Shown here in pieces: positions 54,821-64,000 of a DNA stretch of 64,000 nucleotides. The DNA lies in NCBI GenBank assembly GCA_033439685.1, contig JAUEDM010000001.1, positions 5,642,001 to 5,706,000 of the forward strand, given 5' to 3'. The notes beneath the pieces are model-generated. The model had not been told where the DNA came from. It made no database searches and saw only the letters and a list, made by a program, of their open reading frames with translations. Position 1 is the stretch's first letter. The number at the start of each line of letters is the position of its first letter. Source of the DNA: Apodospora peruviana. Its lineage: Eukaryota > Ascomycota > Sordariomycetes > Sordariales > Lasiosphaeriaceae. Made by a program: the position numbers and the translations under genes.

Positions 54821-55745
54821 CCAGAGTATTTGTCTGAAAATGATAATTACCGTCGGGTGGGAGGAGAAAATGAGATGATAAAAGAGGTGAAGAGGACTCG
54901 GAGCTGTGATGACAATGATACCCCTTTATGTTTACGTATCGCCTGATATGTCGATATTGATGATTATGATTTTATTAAACTTATGAAACTATGACGGAAC
55001 GGATTGTTTATAGTAGATGGACATGATGCGAAAGCATTACATGGAGAACATGGATTTGGATTCTGGGTTTATGGCTTTTGATTTCTTTTCCCTTCTTCTT
55101 TTCAGAATTCAGATGTATTAGATGTCCGCTTGGGAAAGAACCAATCTAGGTTCCTTGGTAGTTTCGAATGCACATATGAGATGCCAAAAACTTCATTGTT
55201 TGTCAGATTCCAAACAGCTTGTGCAGTTAGTTAGGTTTGATTTTCATTCACGTTACCGACGGAAGTGTTGATCAACATTCCGAGAAGGTCGTCTACGAAA
55301 CGCGTGGGAGGTACGTAAGCAGTTATGAATCTTGTAAGAGTGATATTCAATATATCAAGCTTAAATTCATGCTCAACCGGTTCATATCAATGATTACGTT
55401 GAGAAAATCGTTCTAGAACTATCAGATTTCTCACCAAGTACCAGAAACGGCAGGTGCAGCTCCCAAATGACGAAAGCGTGGCCGTATAGACTCGTATTCC
55501 CGTGAGTCACACAGCCATGCGCGGCATAACACGCAAGCTCAGACGACGACTAGAACTAAGGTACTTCCAGCTATTGAAGCTATCCCAGTCGCGTGTTATT
55601 GATATTTGAACATTTATACTCAGAGTTGAAAGTCATGAGCCGCAATACTGATTGATCCATTGACATCCAACCCAATCTTTGACATCTTTCGAATTATTGT
55701 TCAGCCAGCAAGCCAAAAAAATAAAAAAATAAAAAAATAAAAAAA
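54821..55745. other. intergenic; A7T repeats just before the GNAT gene
   Basis: Mostly AT-rich spacer. The last 32 bp (55715-55746) are A7T repeats that run directly into the next ATG. Confidence 0.6.
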
Positions 55746-55746
55746 A
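55715..55746 (+). repeat. (AAAAAAAT)n leader repeat touching the start codon
   Basis: Three A7T units and an A8 tract whose last A is the first base of the GNAT start codon. Confidence 0.9.
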
Positions 55747-56517
55747 TGTCTACTACACCTTTCGCGCTGCGGTACGCCGCCGAGGATGATGTGCCTTCAA
55801 TGGTCCGCTTGGCAACAGATGCCTTCAATGCCTCCGGAAGATCGATTGACGACGTCGTCTTCCCCAAGCACCTACGCACCGCAAACAGCGAACAAGACAT
55901 CTTCAACTGGCGCGTCCGCTCCCTCCGCTCCCGGTTGTTGCATCACGACGTGGTCGTGGTCGTTCGGCAGGGTGAGGACGGCGGGCCCGACGATGTTGCG
56001 GGTTGGGCTGAGTGGCAGAAGCCCGTAGAACCGGGCCATGAACATTCCGATACCCGGACCATGACTGCAGAACAGCGAGTCAAGGAGACGATAGCGCGCA
56101 TTGGGCCGTTTCCGGACTGTATCGATCATGCGAAGCTCAAGGAATCGGGCGAGGTCCTCGACCGAGCCAGGATGGAGGCTCTGGGGGAAGAGGGTGACAA
56201 GCACATGTGGAGTAAGTCAGAGCTCAGCTAGCGACCATCATTCAGATTGGTAGTTGTGAGGCTGACGTGCGAGTCTCATGATATTAGCTCTCCAATCACT
56301 TGCGGTTGACATTCGGTACCACCGCCAGGGAGTTGGTTCCATGCTGGTTCGATGGGGCCTGGAAAAGGCCCAGGCGGAGGGTAAGGATCTCCACCTCCTC
56401 GCCACGGAGGATGGGAGGAGACTCTACCTGTCTCTTGGGTTTGAAGATCTGAAAGTTCCGCCGGTTGATTATTTTACGAAGACGCATTACCTTATGACCA
56501 AGCGAGTTGCAGCTTGA
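55746..56517 (+). CDS. GNAT-family N-acetyltransferase
   Basis: Two exons: 55746..56211 and 56288..56517. The 76-nt intron has GTAAGT donor and ATTAG acceptor, and the product is 231 aa. It begins MSTTPFALRYAAEDDVPSMV, the first strand/helix of a GNAT fold (RYAAEDDVPSMVRLATDAF). The acetyl-CoA loop appears after the splice as DIRYHRQGVGSMLVRWGLEK (R/Q-x-x-G-x-G pattern), followed by GKDLHLLATEDGRRLYLSLG and FEDLK, the usual GNAT beta-alpha ending. Small GNAT proteins of this type, often annotated as acetyltransferases of unknown substrate, are numerous in filamentous fungi. The poly(A)-rich leader ends exactly at the start codon. Without the second exon the acetyl-CoA site would be lost, which supports the splice. 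Confidence 0.88.
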
Positions 56518-57085
56518 AGAAGAACGTACATACGAAAAAAAAAGATAACGGCTCGACGTCACGAGCGGGTTTGGGTTTGTTGCATCCTTGCAGCACTCAA
56601 TTGTGACTTGCGTGAATCTGAACCGCAAGAGGAGGATGGGTCGATGCCGAGCATGGTTGATAATTATAAAATTGTATTCAGAGCATCTGGTAGCAGTAAA
56701 TAAGAGACCCGATAGAGACATGAGCGGAGCTACGCGACGGCTCTTGTGATGGCGTCCATGTCTGTCCGCATTTGAATCCGAGACTGCATATGAGAATCTG
56801 TCATTGAAGGGTTCCCAACTGCTTTTTCCCGCCCTGTGGTCTGGCAACTCTGCAACAAGGGCAGGTGGAAGCTCCCGAAACACCGCAGCCACAAATAATA
56901 TGCGCTAATCCGCATTGGGTTAGCCAATTAATTGGACCGACTTAAGCCCAAGGAAATTTTCTGCTGATAGCAAGAAAAAGATCTCCTTCAACAACCACAC
57001 ACTTCCTGCACAGCTCACCCAGCCGAGGAGTTTTTTGCCAACGCCTTTCATCCTCCGCACCGTCCTTAATTCACCAGCCTTCAAA
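56518..57085. other. intergenic between GNAT and RRM genes
   Basis: GNAT 3' flank and RRM gene promoter. A 198-codon minus-strand frame reaching in from the GNAT exon is a shadow without family resemblance. Confidence 0.5.
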
Positions 57086-58198
57086 ATGTAAGTATCTGCC
57101 TTTGACAGCCATCGACTGACTACCTGGACCGTGTAATTGACCAGCTACCGCAACAGGCATTCCGTTCGTCGCGTAGCCTTCAGATCGGCCGTCTCGGCCT
57201 CGAGAGCCGTTTCTACCAAGCCTCTGTCCGCACCTTTTGCTAGCCAGATCGCCCGGAATGTCCAACCTGCGAAGCCAATCGCGATCACTGCTGCGCGCTT
57301 CTTCTCCTTGACTGCTCGTGTCGCGAATAACGAGACAGAGGGCCAGGACTTGGAGACACAAGTTCAGGACCCCGAGGCTACCACAAATGCCGTCGATGCC
57401 ACTCAACGGCAAGGCAAGCGATTTCCCTGCCGTCCTGCCATTCCCCGAAGATGATATGTTTTCATCAACCCTGATGTCATGCCTATTCTGACAATATACA
57501 GTATCCCCATCGGGCGAAGACAAGGGATACGGTGTCTTTATCCGCAACATCGTTTTCGATGCCAGCGACGAGCACTTGGTTGAGTTATTCTCCAAGTACG
57601 GAGAGGTCACCCAGGCGCGTCTTGCGCGCGACGGACGCCAAATGAGCAAAGGGTAAGTCGCCAACCAACTCCCCAAAAGAAGACGATTAAATCGTCAACA
57701 AACAGCTGACAAAACTTTTAATTTAGGTATGGCTTCGCGTGGTTTAAGAATGAGGCCGACCGAGAGACAGCTATCAAGGCCCTTGACGGCTCATTTTGGC
57801 ATGGCCGTCGCCTTCAGGTACAAACAAAGTCAGAGACGAAAACACGGGGTGACAGATTGCCAAAGGCGCCCACGGCTCAGCTCTACATTGGCAACATCCC
57901 CTATGAGACGACTGACGGGGAACTTAATGCTATCTTCCGCGAGGTCGACGGCATGAGGGACGTTCGCATTGCGGTTGACCGTACTACTGGATGGCCGCGT
58001 GGATTTGCGCATGCCGACTTCGAGGACGTGGAGTCCGCTACGGCGGCCCACGACAAGTTGCAAGGGTTTGAGCTTGGAGACAGAAGGCTCATTGTTGACT
58101 ATGCGTTGCCCGCCAACAAGTCTCCTCGGCGCGGCGGGAACAGTTATGCGGAACGGCAACGGCAGGGTGATGGTGGCTCCGAGCAGGGTGGCTTCTAA
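57086..58198 (+). CDS. two-RRM RNA-binding protein with mitochondrial-type presequence
   Basis: Four exons: 57086..57087 (AT of the start codon), 57157..57413, 57502..57652 and 57727..58198, giving 293 aa. The start codon is split AT|G by intron 1 (GTAAGT...AACAG, 69 nt). Intron 2 is GC-AG (GCAAGC donor, branch CTGAC, TACAG). Intron 3 is GTAAGT...TTTAG. The N-terminus MHSVRRVAFRSAVSASRAVS is basic and acid-free, a strong mitochondrial presequence. RRM1 has RNP2 VFIRNI and RNP1 KGYGFAWF; RRM2 has RNP2 LYIGNI and RNP1 RGFAHADF. It probably binds organellar RNA. No other in-frame ATG precedes the presequence, so the split start is the simplest model. Confidence 0.82.
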
Positions 58199-59099
58199 GT
58201 GATGTGCGGAGTCGAACGGCTCGTCGACCCCGCACGGTGAGGGCGTGTTGAGGGCGTGGTGATGAGAAGGCAGACAACACGGGGCAGTCGGCGCTGGGAC
58301 TCTCGGTGAGCGATCTTGGGGCACGGTGTACTACTACCAGCATGTATGGATCTCTTCCTGTATTTTCTATAATCAAATTACTGTATTAATATATACTACA
58401 ACTCCTTTCTGACTTGTTGGAGTGACAACGGCGTATTTGAAAGTAATCATCAAGTGGATTTTCCATGCTTGTTAAGATCGTTACGATTTAAGCTTGGGTA
58501 TCCGACTCACTTATCCACCTGTAGATAGGAACTCGATTGAGATGCGGGATGTAAGCTGGCTATTATCCGAGTTGGAGAGTTGGAGTCGGGGTGCTTGGCC
58601 GCCCAGACAGTGGAACCGGGAGTGTGTTCATGAGCGGGAGCCCGGTCGGTGCCTCGGCATTTCCACCACATCAGGCGTACATATTTGTCCGATTGGCGCT
58701 GCGGCCCAGCGCTTTGGGTGGCGGGGGATGTGGGGGAGTTGGCACGCCCGACGTTTCCATTTCACAAGCCTAAGCCGGCCACGACCTCACCTCGTCTTGA
58801 CAACCTGGAACCACTTCCTGTATCTGTTGCTGTTACTGTTAACCACAGTACCGAGTACTGCGTGCCCAATATCCATCTATTTAATCTTAGCACCTTTATT
58901 TAACTTTTTGCAGCTTACGTCCTCTCATCTTTCTGGTTGCCACCCACCCCTCACTCTTCCAGACTTCTATCACTATTTTCCAACTCCGCGTAACGGTTTC
59001 CGGTCGCAACACCAGGAGTAGTCACGGTACTAGAACAAGTCGAACGCCCTCGAACCCTTCGTGAACACAGGACTTTATATCTATTGGCCCACCTCCAGC
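58199..59099. other. intergenic, PEX5 promoter side
   Basis: RRM 3' flank and the presumed PEX5 promoter. Nothing else is recognised. Confidence 0.5.
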
Positions 59100-61136
59100 A
59101 TGTCGTTCCTGGCTGGCGGCGCCGAGTGCTCAACCGCCGGCAACCTTCTCAGCCAGTTCACGAAGCACGTACAAGATGACAAGAGCCTCCAGCACGACAA
59201 GCTGGTGGGCAGGGGTCCAAACGGCTCGCTGGGCAGCTTTCGGAGCGCTGGGCGCAGCACTCCGCAGGACGAGGTAAGTTCTATCAACACGCGGTGTGCT
59301 TCCGCAAACGGGGCTACTTGCTAATTCTTTACTTTTGCGTCCTTGTAGATGATGAACAGTTTCCTCCACCAGACACCCAACATGCCAGAGATGCCGCTCG
59401 AGCAGCAAGGGCCCATGGGCCACCTCGACCACCCCGTCCACCTCCGGGCCAAGACCACGTCGCCCACCTGGGCCGGCGGTTTCCAAAACACACAGCAGCA
59501 GGCGATGGAGGCGGCCTTCAACGTGCCGTCGGGAACCCAGTTCAGCCCGGACGAGTTTGCAAAGTTCCAGCAGATGAACGGCGCCGGGGGGTCATCGTCC
59601 CACGCGACACCCATGTCCGCGAATGCCGCTATGATGGGCCACCAGTCGCCGATGATGGGCAACGGTATGATGGGTATGGGCGGTATGGGCTATAATATGA
59701 TGTCGCGCGGGCCCACTTACCAGCCCATGGGCGGGATATACGGCGCACAGACTCACATGCACCATAACCAACAGCAGCACGAGCCGGAAGGCAAGGGGAA
59801 GGGCAAGGTGGTGGAGCTGGACGACAGCAAGTGGGAGGAGCAGTTTGCGCAGATGGAACTGCACGACCAGAAGTTGCGTTCTGACGGAGACGAGGCGCTG
59901 GCTATGGAGCCAGAGCTGGACAAAATGGACGAGCAGTTACTGAACAGCGAGACGGGCTACGGTGACCTCGAGTCGATATGGCGCGGCATCCAAGCCGAGC
60001 AGGAGGCGATGAGAGAGCTGGATGCCGAAGACGACTTTGCCAAGTTCGACAGCAGCAACTTTGGCGGCGACAACCTCGGCGAGTGGGGCCTCACCAACGC
60101 CAGGATAGGCGCCGACCCGCCGGTACAGGAGTACTTGTTTGAGGAGGAGAACCTGTTTCAGGACCAGCCCAATCCGTTCGACGAGGGCATCCGCATCATG
60201 AATGAGGGGGGTAACCTGTCCCTAGCGGCGCTCGCGTTCGAGGCAGCAGTCCAGAAGAACCCGGATCACGTGGAGGCGTGGGTGTACCTGGGCAGCGCGC
60301 AGGCGCAGAACGAGAAGGAGGAGGCGGCGATCCGCGCGCTGGAGCGCGCCATGAAGCTGGACCCGAACAACCTAACAGCGCTGATGGGGCTGGCGGTCTC
60401 GTACACCAACGAGGGCTACGACAGCACTGCCTACCGCACGCTCGAGCGCTGGCTGTCAGTCAAGTACCCGCAGGTGATCGCGCCGCAGGATCTGTCGTCG
60501 GCCGCCGAGCTCGGCTTTACCGATCGCGCGCAGCTCCACGAGCGCGTGACCAACCTTTTCTTGGACGCGGCCCGCCTCGCGCCCGACGGTGACCACATGG
60601 ACCCCGACGTGCAGGTTGGTCTCGGTGTGCTATTTTACGGAGATGAGGAGTACGACAAGGCGGTCGACTGCTTCCAGTCGGCGTTGCAGAGCTCCGAGCT
60701 CGGCGCCAGCAACGAGCGTTCGCAGATTCATTTGCTGTGGAACCGGTTGGGGGCTACGCTGGCCAACTCTGGTCGGTCGGAGGAGGCCATCGCGGCGTAC
60801 GAGAAGGCGCTCGCCATTCACCCGAACTTCGTCAGGGCGAGATATAATCTCGGCGTGTCGTGCATCAATATTGGGTGCCACGCCGAGGCGGCCGGACACC
60901 TGCTCGCAGCGCTCGACATGCACAAGAGCGTGGAGAAGAGTGGGCGCGATAAGGCAAGGGAGTTATTGGGTGACGTGAGCGATGAGAGGATTGACGCCAT
61001 GACCACGCAGAACCGGAGCACGACGCTGTATGATACGCTGCGGAGGGTGTTTACGCAGATGGGCCGGCGAGATCTGGCTGAGAAGGTTGTCGTCGGGCTT
61101 GATCCGGATATCTTTCGGGGTGAGTTTGACTTTTGA
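59100..61136 (+). CDS. PEX5: PEX5, peroxisomal PTS1 import receptor
   Basis: Two exons: 59100..59273 and 59349..61136. The 75-nt intron has GTAAGT donor and GTAG acceptor, and the product is 653 aa. It starts MSFLAGGAECSTAGNLLSQF; Cys10 is the conserved residue that is monoubiquitinated for export. WxxxF motifs occur as WAGGF (about residue 99) and WEEQF (about 220), the docking sites for PEX14/PEX13. TPR repeats fill about residues 335-610, for example NLSLAALAFEAAVQKNPDHV and AIAAYEKALAIHPNFVRARY. They form the pocket that reads C-terminal SKL-type signals. PEX5 shuttles matrix enzymes from cytosol to peroxisome. A second peroxisomal gene (PXMP4-like) is also in the window. The family assignment is secure. 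Confidence 0.95.
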
Positions 61137-61967
61137 CGGGGTCGGTGAAGGTGACTGTCATCGTTGCCATTGTGGAGGTGAGAATACGAATGGATGACGG
61201 AAGTTTTGGTACCTGAGTGGTCAAGATAGAGTCTGGTCAAGAAAGTTGGCTATTTGATGGAATGGACCGGTGGTTTTGGGGGATGGATGAGCGATGAGTG
61301 AGCGGAGAGAGTGGGATTACATTGAAGTTGCATTTTACTACTTTCATTACGGAATACAGGTTTCCCCTGCATTTACACACAAAACGACAATGGCCTTGCT
61401 GTTTGGATTGTTGTTGTGAAGCGCTTGCTTGTTGGAGGGACGGGCGCAATTGGAAAATTAGAGCATTATTGAATATGAGTAAATGCATTGCCAATGTAGC
61501 TACTTGTCAACTCACTGGGGAAATGAAAAGAAGTTTGTATAAGGTACGCGTGTGCGTTCGTGGCGGGTAATGTTGACGATTCATATACACTACGGATTAC
61601 CGGTACTGCCATGCATGTTTTCCACGAGCATCAGGAGTGCCGTGCTAACTCTTGAAGCTTCCAAGCCTCTAGCGTCGTTGACTCTTTATCAAAGAAGCAC
61701 CGAAACGCTTAAAACGTGAATGAATACGGGGTATTTATAGTTTGGTTGGCAGATATATATATTTCTAATACTCATCATGGAGAGAGCCGAGGTAGTATAC
61801 CACGAGCGAACTATCCAGGCGACCAAGGAATATGGTCCTTGCCTAGTTTGATAATAGGACGTTGTAGTACCTAGGTACCTAGATTCCGGTGGCTTGTAAT
61901 AATAACAGGTATTCTAGTGCGCTGAGGATACAAATCACACGCTGTCCTGAAGATGCACACCTCTCGC
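61137..61967. other. convergent spacer between PEX5 and the exonuclease gene
   Basis: 3' flanks of two convergent genes. A TACCTAGGTACCTAG motif lies at about 61867-61882. No gene is seen. Confidence 0.5.
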
Positions 61968-64000
61968 TCATTTCACAGTAATAAATCCGATCCCGCCCCT
62001 GGCCACCTTGACTGCCCTGCGTAGAGCCTGATCCTCCTTGTCCGTCCACTTGACACTGAGCTGGTCCCACTTCGACCCAGGCGTATTATACTCCTTCTTG
62101 AACTGAGCTTGCAAGCCTTGGAGGCGGCTCATCTCCCGTGGATCGCCCGAACCGCTGAAGACGAAAAGTGCAGTGCACGGAGGGAGTGCGTCGTGAATCC
62201 GTTTGAGCCGCTGCGCCAGGGTCGTCAGGCAGGCTTCCAGAGGCGACGACGGCGTCGGCGGTGTTGCGGAAGAAGTCTCGTCGTCACCATCAACTCCGGA
62301 GCCAGCAGCAGCAACAGCAATATCTTCGGCAGGGGGCGGGCCGCCGGCATCGTCTCCCGAAAGCTTATTTCGATTCCACCATCCTTGAAGAGCCTCAAGC
62401 TCCCGCATGCGTGCCCAGACAAAGTCGACGCCACCTCCCGGAATTTCGAGACCGTCCGGATCGCCCTTAACCGCCCGCAGGACACCAGCTTCGACCTCGG
62501 CGTCCGTCTTGCAGGATATGGTGAAAGTGGCCGCATTACAAGCACTTCTTGTGGCGTCGCCCCAATCGAGGGCCGCGCTGGTCTTGCCCTTTGGAAGTCC
62601 ACCGGTAGCCTCCGGTCCAGCGGTCGCACGATATGCGGTTCCTACACGGGCAAGACGTTTGAACAGGTTCTCACCCTGGACATCACCAGTGGCCCACGCT
62701 TTACCCTTCTCACATTTCTTCTTGACGAGATCCAGGCACGTCCTGGCATCCTCGATGCTGTCATGTCCCGCCAGCGTGCCGCCACCCTTTTGCACTTCTC
62801 TATTGAGATATTTCTGCGCCAGCCACTTAAGAGATGATTTGAGGGGAGCCCCACGAGGGTGTGGATAGAGAAGAGATGTATCGACGATGAAGGGATGCGA
62901 TAGTCGCATCGCCTTAAGGTCTGACTCTAGCGAATGGCCGACAAGGATCGCACGAGGGTGTAGAAGCTTCAGAAGCCGGATCTGTATATCTTTGAGAGTT
63001 GTCGTGACGGGATCCAGCATCTCTTTGGTGATGCCGGAAAATTGCGTCACATAGTTGATTATGGGCTTGTCTGGCTTCACCAGCTCGTCGAGAACGACCT
63101 CCCCATCCCACGAGACGAGACTTATTCTTGTGAGGGAATATTCGCTTTCTCCTGTCATGCACATTTCGCAATCAAGAGCAAGAACTTCTCGACCAGCTGT
63201 GATGCTGCCCTGCTGAATCTCGGCCTCCGGGACAACTCCATCCTCAAGCGTCTGAACTCTGGTGTGTACCCAGCCCTCAGGATCTTTGAAGCTGTCTCTG
63301 CGCTCTCCCTCGGGCAGCATAGCAGGATGCGTTGGAAAGCCGTTCTCGATCAGTTCCTCTGGACTGGCCAAGAACTCGGTGATTCTTGTTCTCTGATCTT
63401 GCCACCCATGAGGATCTGAGACGGGCTTGGCCCCCTTCTTCTCATCCTTGCTCTTTGGGGCCGGAGCAGTGAGCATTGCATTCATGGGCGAGTGCAGCTT
63501 TCCGTACTTGTCGTCGCCCGGTGCTCTGACTGGCCATAGAAGCGGAAATATGTCTGCGAATGGCTGAAGCGGCTCTGGAAGCTGGTCCTTCTTCAGAGCA
63601 CGGGGATAGTAGTCATCTGGAGAGGTAGAATCGGCGACTCGGTTGATCGCTTGATCTGGTGTGAGATCGCCAAAGGTAGAAAAATCCACGTTCTGCTTGA
63701 ACATGGCCTCCTCCAAGCCTGGCACCATGATGGCGACAATCTTTCTGAACTGGGGGCGGTGTTTGACAGAGACCCACTGCGGCGCGGTGCCATCGGCAAA
63801 GATGTATAAAATCAGATCGCGAAACGACGCCAGATTGACCTTGGCCTGAAGCCTTGCTTGGTGCGAGAATGTGATAGCTGGGTAGTTAGCCGAATCGGCA
63901 CCCGGAATCTTCTTATGCTTCTTCACAGGTCGGCCGCGCTCAATTGTTTGCCAACCATCGTCGTCATTTTCGTCGGCATCGTGCACGCTTGATCGCTTCC
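61968..64000 (-). CDS. REX1-like 3'-5' RNA exonuclease (5' end beyond window)
   Basis: A frame of about 677 codons runs from the window edge to a stop at 61968. The first readable residues are KRSSVHDADENDDDGWQTIE; the frame is open at the edge and no ATG is in view, so the true start lies outside. DEDDh exonuclease motifs are in order: EVLALDCEMC (Asp/Glu metal ligands, about 63165-63185), NYVTQFSGIT, LVGHSLESDL (about 62930) and the His-containing AGHDSIEDARTCLDL (about 62750). This is the REXO1/Rex1 (RNH70) type that trims 5S rRNA, tRNA and other RNA 3' ends in the nucleus. A C-terminal extension of about 250 residues beyond the nuclease is less conserved. The gene is convergent with PEX5. 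Confidence 0.9.
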   Translation of the reverse strand, partial: KRSSVHDADENDDDGWQTIERGRPVKKHKKIPGADSANYPAITFSHQARLQAKVNLASFRDLILYIFADGTAPQWVSVKHRPQFRKIVAIMVPGLEEAMFKQNVDFSTFGDLTPDQAINRVADSTSPDDYYPRALKKDQLPEPLQPFADIFPLLWPVRAPGDDKYGKLHSPMNAMLTAPAPKSKDEKKGAKPVSDPHGWQDQRTRITEFLASPEELIENGFPTHPAMLPEGERRDSFKDPEGWVHTRVQTLEDGVVPEAEIQQGSITAGREVLALDCEMCMTGESEYSLTRISLVSWDGEVVLDELVKPDKPIINYVTQFSGITKEMLDPVTTTLKDIQIRLLKLLHPRAILVGHSLESDLKAMRLSHPFIVDTSLLYPHPRGAPLKSSLKWLAQKYLNREVQKGGGTLAGHDSIEDARTCLDLVKKKCEKGKAWATGDVQGENLFKRLARVGTAYRATAGPEATGGLPKGKTSAALDWGDATRSACNAATFTISCKTDAEVEAGVLRAVKGDPDGLEIPGGGVDFVWARMRELEALQGWWNRNKLSGDDAGGPPPAEDIAVAAAGSGVDGDDETSSATPPTPSSPLEACLTTLAQRLKRIHDALPPCTALFVFSGSGDPREMSRLQGLQAQFKKEYNTPGSKWDQLSVKWTDKEDQALRRAVKVARGGIGFITVK

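Overview
The window is chromosomal DNA of a filamentous ascomycete, most probably a Sordariomycete. Genes carry several short introns (about 55 to 160 nt) with fungal GTRNGY donors, CTAAC/CTGAC branch sites and YAG acceptors. The gene set is typical of such fungi: Zn2Cys6 and C2H2 regulators, a flavin monooxygenase, an ankyrin protein, PEX5 and PXMP4 homologues, and a secreted Cys-rich protein. The intergenic DNA is rich in CCTA/TAGG microsatellites. Exon models were built by eye from reading frames and splice signals; where the frames close exactly to a family-like protein I am confident.

Layout. 0-24 kb is gene dense: the end of an unknown gene, tRNA-Val(AAC), mitochondrial ribosomal protein bL21m, an MPS1-like spindle kinase, ribosomal stalk protein P2, chromatin protein SPT2, 60S assembly factor NSA2, an RBR ubiquitin ligase, a small membrane protein, a PXMP4-like peroxisomal protein, then a flavin monooxygenase, an ankyrin protein and a second flavoprotein side by side. 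24-53 kb is sparse. It holds a small Lys/Met-rich protein, two 5'-truncated Tad-like LINE copies (each with a target-site duplication), a C2H2 regulator, a secreted Cys-rich protein, a gene of uncertain exon structure, a four-helix membrane protein tail-to-tail with a Zn2Cys6 factor, and a bHLH-zipper factor. It also contains a 7.3-kb block without a supportable gene. 53-64 kb is dense again: a two-helix membrane protein, a GNAT acetyltransferase, a mitochondrial-type RRM protein, PEX5, and a REX1-like RNA exonuclease running off the right edge.

How genes relate. There are no operons. Functional themes are ribosome biogenesis and translation (bL21m, P2, NSA2, REX1-like), peroxisomes (PXMP4, PEX5) and a possible oxidative/membrane trio at 17-23 kb. 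The clearest unusual observations are the two LINE insertions bounded to the base by their duplications, three genes whose first coding exon is six bases or fewer (one with the start codon split by an intron, and also a GC-AG intron), a locus whose coding signal changes frame three times, and an ankyrin protein with a long periodic amphipathic C-terminal half. I see no clearly new biological system; the ankyrin/flavoprotein trio is the best candidate for a second look.
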